From: Thermoplasmatota archaeon
Lineage (GTDB): Archaea; Thermoplasmatota; Thermoplasmata; GCA-020350865; JAUVCJ01
DNA length: 19,456 nt
Direction: 5' to 3'
NCBI GenBank assembly: GCA_030595765.1
Contig: JAUVCJ010000016.1
Span: forward strand, 1-19,456
The stretch's first letter is position 1. Every line of letters begins with the position of its first letter. The position numbers were made by a program, and so were the translations under genes. The notes under the pieces were generated by a model that saw only the letters and a list, made by a program, of their open reading frames with translations, had not been told where the DNA came from and ran no database searches. This document shows positions 8,101-14,500 of the stretch, piece after piece.

Positions 8101-9141
8101 AGGGCTGATGCCGCTTTGGCAGCTGAGAAATATACAGATGCACTTCAGCTAGCAATGCAGAGCGAATCAGAGATGGAACGCAAGGAGCTTCAGCTCAACA
8201 TGGCTCAAAACGCCTTGAAGATCGCCACGGAGAATTTAGCCCTTGTGAAGAAGGATGGCATCGGGGTAAAAGCAGCCGAAGCCATGCTGAAAAAGGCCGA
8301 AACAGCGCTCAAGCAGGGAGATTATCCCGATGCCCTGGAAAAGGCGGTGCAGTGCAGTGATCTTGTCAATGAGGCCAATGAGAAGAGCCAAGAGTGCAAG
8401 AACATGCTAGAGGCTGCAAGAGCAAGGATAACAGAGGTATTCAAATCCGGTGCCGACATTGACCAGGCAAAGGACATATTCGAGAAAGCAAAGGCATTGA
8501 TGGAAGGCCAGAACTACGATTCGGCTGTTGAACTGGCCAAAGAATCGATGAACAAGGCAAAAACTTCCTACAGAAGCCACATACTCACACTGTTTGATGG
8601 TCTGGAGGAGCTTATTCCTACTGCGCAGGCCGTAGGAGTCGACATCACCCATACCCAGACCGAGGTGAAGACTGGTAGAGAGTATGTTACAGAGGAAATG
8701 TTCACCGAAGCAAAAGAGCTTCTGGACACTGCTGCCAAGGAACTGCGCACTAGCATTCAGGAGAGGGTCAATAGCCGACTCAAGGCCTTTGCAGACATGA
8801 TCAAGACCCTCAAGGCAAAAGGGGCTGACACAAAGAAGTTGCAACTGAGTATTGGCGAGGTTCGAAAGGCCATGAAGAAAGATGATTACATGGCCTTGGG
8901 CAAGCTCATTCAGGCCACAGCTGCCGAGGTAAAGAACCTGGCACAGCAGGCATCCAAATTCAAGGGAAGAGCCGATGACATCGGTGGCAAAATACTTTCA
9001 GCCAAGAAGTTCGGCATAAATCTATCGGAAGCCGAGAACATATTTGAAAAAGCAAAGATAGAGGCCGAGAAGAACGAGACCAAGGCAGTAGGGATGCTAA
9101 AATCCGTGGAGGCCGAGATCGAGAAATCCATAGACAATTTC
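5116..9141 (+). repeat. About 21 protein-level tandem repeats of about 64 residues
   Basis: Each unit has a (K/E)xG(V/A/I)D(V/I/T) turn, then LLxxAxxAL and D(Y/F)xxAlela helices. Unit starts I can mark include KLDVNV (residue 45), NIGVDL, ELGADT, ESGLDV, KVGIDI, KDNIDV, KVGVDV, KDGIGV, KSGADI, AVGVDI, AKGADT and KFGINL. The intervals I counted are 64 (KVGIDI to KDNIDV), 64 (KDGIGV to KSGADI) and 62 (KSGADI to AVGVDI). The copies are well diverged in both DNA and protein, so the array is old and under selection, not a recent expansion. Confidence 0.85.
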
Positions 9142-9666
9142 AGCCCGAGGTTGGAGGTCAAGATGGGATCTGGCGAGGGACTGGAGATCGGCAGAGAGAC
9201 CCAGATCGAGCTATCCCTCAAAAATAGCGGCAAGTCCGTTGCAAAGAATGTTTCCATCACCTTTGATGGGCCCTTTGAGATCGCTTGCGAGACTGAGGTG
9301 AACGTCATACCAGGCGGAGGGGAGCGCCCTATCCCGTTGGGTGTCAAACCCGGTGAGTCTGGAGAGGTCAAGCTCAAGGTAAAGACCGAATTCACCAGAT
9401 TATTTGATGGAAAGGAACTTTCAACAACCCAAACACTTACCCTCAAGGTAAACAAAGCCACTCCTGACTACCAGAAGATGAAAGCTGCCGAGGCCACCAA
9501 GTGTCAAGTCTGCAAGGGAGCCATCAAAACAGACATGAATATGATCAGATGCAGATGCGGCAAGGACTTCCATGAGGCCTGCGCCACAAGGGCAGCAGTA
9601 TGCCCGGACTGTGGCACCTCGCTCAAGCCAAAGACCGTCAAGAAGAGGGTTGCCCTTAAGATCTGA
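5116..9666 (+). CDS. Giant cytoplasmic helical-repeat protein with beta-sandwich domain and C-terminal RING-like zinc finger
   Basis: I do not recognise a named family. The 1516-residue protein has no signal peptide or membrane segment, so it is predicted cytoplasmic. Residues 1 to about 1342 are almost wholly alpha-helical, rich in Lys, Glu and Ala, and built from about 21 repeats of 62-64 residues. The repeat consensus is roughly a(k)xxGvDvxxAxxLLxxAxxAL followed by xxxDYexAlelaxxaxxxl. The second half looks like a TPR-type helical hairpin. Residues about 1345-1447 form one CARDB/NEW3-like beta-sandwich (EIGRETQIELSLKNSGKSVAKNVSI). Residues 1463-1499 carry eight potential zinc ligands in a RING-like order (C-x2-C-x12-C-x-C-x4-H-x2-C-x6-C-x2-C). 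I infer a long scaffold that holds partners along its length and uses the zinc module for protein contact or, less surely, ubiquitin-like conjugation. The methyltransferase follows 127 nt downstream with its own promoter-like region. Confidence 0.9.
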   Translation: MASSYLKALQITKQLEQKAKEATKYRQQAEDGIETVENAIKAAKKLDVNVAKAEAALQAGQEALKDKDYEKAVAKIDKANDEIRKSREEFFDRIMQSSELLLEMTRGMDAVSDESESLLDEARKALKDGDLEKAVEKSKRSYEISERVLHEKVSETFTTAQSMVVLAKDMDRDVTKAEEFLNKARTAIETSDFETALKNIGGSLEETGSVLEHHILKTIEEAKELVSIGSKMEADILEGKTLLRGAERATEEMDYEKALDKGTKALADLHRTIKSQLDRFISTSKKLMSQARENGADVDESGRIISKAESAMEANRYERTLDLINEAIEYTENAQFQTVLKIISHSRNKFITAKNIGVDLSKAMEYLDKARTALRDSEFTKAIEMAKNGESELQKAIQDYETASQGIESVQAAFNEAQELGADTSQSKELLDKARAMLENQDFSSALDLVTQTRELTEKAEYDHVLESIEQAEYLMTMGEESGLDVSEANDLLDQSISSMKSKSYQEAIEFSTKCQYITGELLAESIKTITESLTKRIEEAEKTGQEIGDSKGLLEKAVEALRLKDYTNSRKLAEQSREHLEAAQSQIAQDTLDDAKRMLDLMADMGQDVANIGALIKQADNAMREEKYEKSLELSRLARTELVKLQMNTANDTFNNAKAVIIEVKKVGIDISGFREPLFKAKEELDKGNYEAAFEIASKQREEAEKLMDLREKSIKALSHAAGMLTNARKDNIDVAPVKKIVLEAKAMFQSAKFEDTIEKVQEAQVELEKLTAQYSAAKKILMANEKLKEGKELELDIDSAESLLKQAKEKIKDKDYPLALENANKAIQEIDELIRTNSEADIEKARTMITEAKKVGVDVLVLEKLIEKAKSFYDREEFARASQYAVRSQKEIEELKDHCQLSARTIQMAQAKIAEVESIQADTTQAKTHLDEAMKILRANDYIHAIEEAKKSIQAAQDSRHAYVASTIESFREMVANRKKENVETTEADELLNRADAALAAEKYTDALQLAMQSESEMERKELQLNMAQNALKIATENLALVKKDGIGVKAAEAMLKKAETALKQGDYPDALEKAVQCSDLVNEANEKSQECKNMLEAARARITEVFKSGADIDQAKDIFEKAKALMEGQNYDSAVELAKESMNKAKTSYRSHILTLFDGLEELIPTAQAVGVDITHTQTEVKTGREYVTEEMFTEAKELLDTAAKELRTSIQERVNSRLKAFADMIKTLKAKGADTKKLQLSIGEVRKAMKKDDYMALGKLIQATAAEVKNLAQQASKFKGRADDIGGKILSAKKFGINLSEAENIFEKAKIEAEKNETKAVGMLKSVEAEIEKSIDNFSPRLEVKMGSGEGLEIGRETQIELSLKNSGKSVAKNVSITFDGPFEIACETEVNVIPGGGERPIPLGVKPGESGEVKLKVKTEFTRLFDGKELSTTQTLTLKVNKATPDYQKMKAAEATKCQVCKGAIKTDMNMIRCRCGKDFHEACATRAAVCPDCGTSLKPKTVKKRVALKI
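9148..9456 (+). other. CARDB/NEW3-like beta-sandwich domain in the helical-repeat protein
   Basis: Residues about 1345-1447 switch from helix to beta pattern. They read as LEVKMGSGEGLEIGRETQIE, then LKNSGKSVAKNVSITFDGPF, then a Gly/Pro hinge (GGGERPIPLG) and KPGESGEVKLKVKTEF. This resembles the ~100-residue sandwich domains (CARDB, NEW3) usually found in secreted proteins, here placed in a protein with no export signal. Confidence 0.65.
9502..9612 (+). other. RING-like/treble-clef zinc finger at the C-terminus
   Basis: Ligand candidates are C1463, C1466, C1479, C1481, H1486, C1489, C1496 and C1499, with core motif IRCRCGKDFHEAC and closing CPDC. The spacing C-x2-C-x12-C-x-C-x4-H-x2-C-x6-C-x2-C follows the cross-brace RING order except that C4-to-H is x4. 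A two-site treble-clef or zinc-ribbon pair is the alternative. A basic tail of 17 residues follows. Confidence 0.75.
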
Positions 9667-9730
9667 GTTTATTCCTACTCGTAGGTCGGGCATTAATGTT
9701 TAGCAATTCCTTCTACCACCAATATCCAAT

Positions 9731-9778
9731 AAACAGTTAACTTCAACAGTCACATTCAACAGTTAAATTAAACATTAA
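9731..9778. repeat. Iterated CAACAGTTAA-like motif in front of the methyltransferase gene
   Basis: Four related elements occur in 48 bp: AAACAGTTAA (9731-9740), TCAACAGTCA (9743-9752), TCAACAGTTAA (9756-9766) and TTAAACATTAA (about 9768-9778). Starts are 12-13 bp apart. The last A/T-rich part (GTTAAATTAAAC) lies about 27 nt before the ATG at 9794 and could serve as the TATA box of a leaderless or nearly leaderless transcript. The array may be an operator overlapping the promoter. Confidence 0.5.
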
Positions 9779-9793
9779 CCCTGGGATGAGTTC

Positions 9794-10531
9794 ATGAAGT
9801 CATACAAGGAGGTTGTAAAAGACCGCTACGGTGTGCGGGAGAGTAAGGATGGAGGCGATCCTAGATACTCCTCAGAACATCCCATTGGGAAGTACATGCT
9901 CCTGCGCATCACCTCCAGCATCGATAGGGTTCTGGATCAACTTCAGGAACAGGGTCTAGATATGAACAAGGCCAAGATAATTGACATTGGTTGTGGCGAG
10001 GGGAACTGGACAAGGCATATTGCAAAGAGAACAAAAATGCCTGGCAACATTACAGGCCAGGATCTATCTGTGGTGAGGCTGAGCAAGGCCAGGGAGCTTG
10101 CGCCTGATATTGAATACATTGAAGCTGACATCGTTGAAGGCGTAGGTGTGGAAGAAAAATATGATGTTATTCTGGCTATGGATGTATTCTCCCACCTGAA
10201 CACACAGGCGCAGCTGGATGGGGCTCTAGGCAATGTATTCTCGATGCTCTTAGGTAATGGCTACTTCATCTGGTACGACATCGCCGCTAGGGATCACTTC
10301 AATGCATCGGAGGATGCCGAGACCAGCGGATTCTCGCTCTCTCAGATGCAAACGATGGGCGGGTCAGCAGGCTTTTCCTTGGTTCGTTGCCAGAAAGTGT
10401 TTAAAAGGGTGTTCGGAAAGCATCACACCGCCTACATGGCAGAACGATTCTCCCCTGGAATGCTCGGCCTGCTCGAAAAGCTGGCACCTGGGTCGCCTGG
10501 AAACTACCTTCTTACATTCAAGAAGGCCTAA
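9794..10531 (+). CDS. Class I SAM-dependent methyltransferase
   Basis: The 245-residue cytoplasmic protein has a Rossmann-fold methyltransferase core. The glycine-rich SAM loop is IIDIGCGEGNW at residues 62-72, the acidic residue contacting the SAM ribose is D90 (GQDLS), the adenine-binding segment is IEADI (109-113), and the beta-4 motif is YDVILAMDVFSHL (123-135). The substrate is not evident; the sequence resembles the broad Methyltransf_11/25 group that acts on small molecules, and nothing points to RNA or protein. The N-terminal 60 residues probably form the cap that sets specificity. The start at 9794 has only a weak GATGAG ribosome site 3 nt away, and a TATA-like run about 27 nt upstream suggests a leaderless message. 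It is convergent with the epimerase-like gene, 78 nt apart. Confidence 0.88.
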   Translation: MKSYKEVVKDRYGVRESKDGGDPRYSSEHPIGKYMLLRITSSIDRVLDQLQEQGLDMNKAKIIDIGCGEGNWTRHIAKRTKMPGNITGQDLSVVRLSKARELAPDIEYIEADIVEGVGVEEKYDVILAMDVFSHLNTQAQLDGALGNVFSMLLGNGYFIWYDIAARDHFNASEDAETSGFSLSQMQTMGGSAGFSLVRCQKVFKRVFGKHHTAYMAERFSPGMLGLLEKLAPGSPGNYLLTFKKA

Positions 10532-10609
10532 GATGCAATGTAGCTCGTTTATATCTCTTGTATCAATCGCTCAATGTAACATTAATCTGATGCTCAGCAG
10601 CCATGATAA

Positions 10610-11458
10610 TCAGGAGTAATTACCATTATAGTCATCATCAAGGACCCAGTAGGCAGCCAAGTCCTCCTGTTTTGGATATAAGGCCACAAGTTGGAGCGGG
10701 TCTTCTGAGAACGCTGATGCAAGTTCTCTAAGGTATTCTGCCTTGAAAGGTTCCTCCCAGAATATCCCAAGTTTATCCTCATAAATATTCCAGGGCACTC
10801 CAATGTCCCCGATGTAGAGATTACCCAAGTGTTCTGGAGCGGCTTGCAAATGCCCTTGCTTGACAAATGCCAGAGCTAGGGTTGCCAGCGGTCTTGTTCG
10901 CGATTGGCTCTCTCCTGTGTTGACATCCATTCCAGATGGAGCATCCAGAGTGATAACGTTCTTTTTCTGGGCCAGATACGAGAATACCCATTCAGATACC
11001 TCATCATGCCTTTGCTGGTAGCCGTATCCGAGATAGGCATCCAACACGATCGTCTGGTCAGTAAGCGCTGTATCGATAAGCAGGTTAACTCCCTCGCTGA
11101 TATGAGCTCCACCAATATTCTCCACCCTTGCCAGTTGAGTGCTAGCTACCTCTCCAAGGCCTGCTTTTCCTTTGGGTAGAAGCACATGGACATCATAGCC
11201 CCATGCCAGGAGCCTTCGTGTTGCGACCAGGCCTCCAGCTCCATTGCCGCCAGTGCCGCAAATGACGAAGAAGCTCGGTCTGCCGCTGCCCTTGTCCCCG
11301 TTTTCTTTGTCGATGCCCTCGTCAATGTGAAGAAGCGCAAGGCCAGCGAGGTTAACGCCTGCATGCTCCAGCATCACCTCCAGCGGGATGCCGTGCTCCT
11401 CACTCATTAGGCGATCGACCTCCCTCATCTGAGCCCTTGATATTCCCGGTAGCGCCAT
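10610..11458 (-). CDS. nnrE: Stand-alone YjeF_N protein, NAD(P)H-hydrate epimerase-like
   Basis: YjeF_N-domain proteins interconvert R and S NAD(P)H hydrates so that the partner dehydratase (NnrD) can repair them. The 282-residue protein has the family N-terminus (ISRAQMREVDRLMSEE), the glycine-rich loop CGTGGNGAGG (67-76), the catalytic-type Asp in VLDAYLGYG (D140) and LDAPSGMD (171-178). The loop departs from the usual GNNGGDG: its second Asn and its Asp are replaced by Gly or Ala. There is no fused dehydratase domain, and about 60 extra residues follow the domain after residue 222. Catalysis is thus likely but not certain; a relative with another substrate is possible. Start choice: ATG at 11458 has AAGGA at suitable spacing and a TATA-like TTGATATAC about 35 nt upstream. 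The longer in-frame ATG at 11485 has no ribosome site and would lie too near that TATA. Confidence 0.8.
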   Translation of the reverse strand: MALPGISRAQMREVDRLMSEEHGIPLEVMLEHAGVNLAGLALLHIDEGIDKENGDKGSGRPSFFVICGTGGNGAGGLVATRRLLAWGYDVHVLLPKGKAGLGEVASTQLARVENIGGAHISEGVNLLIDTALTDQTIVLDAYLGYGYQQRHDEVSEWVFSYLAQKKNVITLDAPSGMDVNTGESQSRTRPLATLALAFVKQGHLQAAPEHLGNLYIGDIGVPWNIYEDKLGIFWEEPFKAEYLRELASAFSEDPLQLVALYPKQEDLAAYWVLDDDYNGNYS

Positions 11459-11487
11459 GATATTTCCTTGGCCTGGTATCTGCATCT

Positions 11488-11500
11488 GAGTATATCAAGC
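11488..11500 (-). promoter_or_regulatory. Probable TATA promoter and ribosome site of the nnrE-like gene
   Basis: The minus strand reads CTTGATATACTC, about 30-42 nt before the ATG at 11458. AAGGA at about 11464-11468 lies between them. The 98-bp gap after the RHS stop codon makes a separate promoter reasonable. Confidence 0.4.
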
Positions 11501-11556
11501 ATGTGGGCATAGCACCACAGGCTACTGGGCGTAGAAGTATCTAGTTGAAGCGAATC

Positions 11557-14500
11557 CTAGGGTTCCACCATTATGTTGAGTGTAGCAACATCGTTGCGAC
11601 TGATATCATCATCCCAACCCAAAGGTAGCTGGGTCTCCCACGTTATCCTGTATTCGCCAACTTCGGGGAAATCTTGCATGCAGCCCCCTAAGCTCACCCC
11701 TCCAATGGCCACAGCAACGGAGTCGAAGCAGTAGGACATTTCCTCCCAGTACTCCGAAGTCATTCCACTCACCAATACATCATCAATGTACCAGGAGGTC
11801 CCGTCTGCACCAGGCCGAATGTAACTGAATCCGATGCGCAGAGAGTCCTCATCCTCCCATGGTGATAGGTCTATCTGGATTGGGCAGGCATGATTGTTGC
11901 ATGGTTCCAGCATTGGGTCAACCATGTAAACAAAATCCACATACTCACTTGGGTCATCTGAATCTGTGGTAGATATCCAGACCTCTCCGAAGCTGTCCAT
12001 TGTGGGGTCAAACCAAACCCAGAACTCAAGCATAGGCGAGTCTACAGTTGAGACATCAATGGCAGGAGTCATAAGCCATTCATCCTGAAACTCTGGAGTT
12101 CCCAATGGGTCAACACCTGCAGAGAAACCGCCTGAATGAGCAAATACTGGCATCTGTTCCCAGGGGCTGGGCGTTCCCATGCTTGTCACTGCCCATCCCG
12201 CAGGCGGATAAGCCGTCTCAAAACCTTCATCCAGTAGAGTAAGAGTAGTGCGCTTTATTTCCGTTGTGATGCCAAGGCCAACCAATTCATGATAATCTCC
12301 ATTATTTTGAACTCTTGCCTCTAGGTTATACACCGATGGGTGATAGGGCCCTGGAACCATGTCTGCCTGGACCTCTACATCATGGGTTGGCGGGAAGTAC
12401 AAGCTCCCTAAATTGTGGTTCCTTTCGGCTCTGTCCATGCCAGAGCATACCCCTGGAAGTGAACATCTGCCTGAGCCGGAGCTATGACCTGAACAACCAC
12501 CAGGAAGCGAACACACACCCCCGCCACCAGGCCTGAGTGCGCCCGGTTCGGAGGGAGTTCGGTCATCCGGGCTCATCGGCACAGGGCCCCCTTCAAGGTC
12601 ATCAAAGCTTAGAGGCCTAACATCCCCGTTTGGAGTTACCCATTTATCATCAAGACCGCAGCCAGGTCCTCTGCCATCAGGGTGCCCTAATCCATAATAA
12701 TTCTTTAAGCATCCGTTTGGCGTGGTCTGGCTGGCTCTGGTATGGGGTGGTTTTGGTTTTGTTGGTATTGTGACCTTGTAAGCCGTGGTGCATGAACATG
12801 AGCATGAGCAGTAGGCCTTTCCTCTGTAAACCTTGCCCTGTATCCCTTTATGCCTCTCAGACTTGGAACTGGGGGTGTATACACTTGGTTTTACTGATCT
12901 TTTCTTGACTCGATGCCCTGAAGCTGTAATATACTCAAGTTTTGAGGAGGACTGGCAGGCACCTCCACTGCACTTTGTCTCGCAATTGCAGGTCGCTGCA
13001 CCATCTTTATAGTAAATTCCAGTTGCCGTAGCTGTGCATTCACAGCCTCTGTAAGTGGATCGGCAATCTACTTTGGCATGAACGTAAGGTTTTAGCCTTG
13101 CGGTCTTGGCCGATGCCAAAGCCGAGCCAGAACAGCTGCATGTACTACCACTTGCTTTGCCTCTGTCCTCCTTTGTTTCTCCGCCTTTTACAACTTTTTG
13201 CCCACCAGTGTTTATAATCTTTGGCTTCGGAGGTGGGGGCGGTGGAGGTCTGGGTGCCGGTTTTGGTGGTAAATCGCAGATGCAGTACTGAAGCTTGGTG
13301 AGGCTAAAACTACCTCCACCACCCAGTCCGTATGATGGACCACCGCTAACTGATACACCTTCACCTTCCCATGGCTGCTCCATGGAGCCGCCTACCACCC
13401 AAAGGGAAAACGATGCACCGCTGGATCTTCCACTTATGGCTCCAGGGGATGTAGCACCCTTAATTATACCAAACTGGAGGGATGTACCTCCTCCAGCAAG
13501 CAGACCAGCACCAAGGTTGTAGACATTGTATACGCACTTGACCTTGCCTCCGCAACAGGTGGCTTCCATCCTGCTTTTGCCCAAAGTAAATATAAAACCG
13601 CCACCAATGCCAACAGATTTGAAAGTCCACTTCCCACCAGGGCAGGAGCATTCCTTGCTATTTATTGCACTGTTACCTGCATTTACCCTTCTAAGCCCGC
13701 TGGGGTCGATGAAGTTAACAGGGTCGTCATTGACATAGCTATATTTGTTTGAGGAGTCTAAATCCTGTAATGGGTCTTTGGAGATGAAACGATAGGTATC
13801 TGGGCTATAGTACCTGGCTCTAAGATAATAATGACCTGCAAGTGGGTCAAGTTCCCTGCCAGTATAGGTGTAGCGGTTTTCGAACGGGTCGTTGATCTGT
13901 CTAAAAGCTCCGAAAGCCTCGTAATCATAGTTTGCCATCAGTGCTCCAGTCTCATCTACCAGTTGCATAACACTGCCAACCCCATCATACTGGAATTGCA
14001 GATGAATCCATGTCAGGTTCATGGCTAGTGGCTCATCAATGCCAGGCCCATGCAGATATCTTGCAGTCCTGACAAAGGTCCCGTCGTAGTCCATCAATAC
14101 ATCTAAGCGGTCATACACGAACAACTGGATTCCAAATGGGTCGGACCTAGATAGCCTCTTGTTCTCCACTGAATATTGGTAATTGATTATATCGCCATTT
14201 GGCATCATGGCGTGGATTAGCCTGTTTCGCATGTCGTAAGCATAGGTCGTGACCATGGGGCCATCGGTCTTTGAGAGCAGGTTGCCGTTAAGGTCGTATG
14301 CATAGTCTATTATGCCATTCTCCCTGACCAGCTTGTTCTCCTCATCATATTCAAAGGATGTCACTGTCAATCCATCATCTACATGGAGGACGTTGCCATT
14401 TTGGTCGTAAGTGAAGTTCTGCCAGGTAGCGTCGGGGTATGTGGCGTTGATGAGTCTGTATATGTCATCATATTCGTATGCAGTCAGGCCGTACATGTCC

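Noticed and set aside
8407..8844. Minus-strand 145-codon open frame inside the helical-repeat gene
   Set aside because: Antisense to a repeat-encoding, codon-biased gene, with no start signal and no recognisable domain.
9667..9700. CCTACTCGTAGG as an intrinsic terminator after the helical-repeat gene
   Set aside because: The stem is only 4-5 bp with a very tight loop and no T-tract follows.
10532..10609. Small gene or terminator between the convergent methyltransferase and nnrE-like genes
   Set aside because: Only 78 bp, with no reading frame, strong hairpin or clear T-tract.
11557..13690. Nuclease or deaminase toxin domain at the RHS C-terminus
   Set aside because: No toxin motif such as HNH, HxxE or a deaminase HAE/PCxxC pattern is visible; the tail reads as structural and adhesive domains, and no immunity-like small gene lies between it and nnrE.
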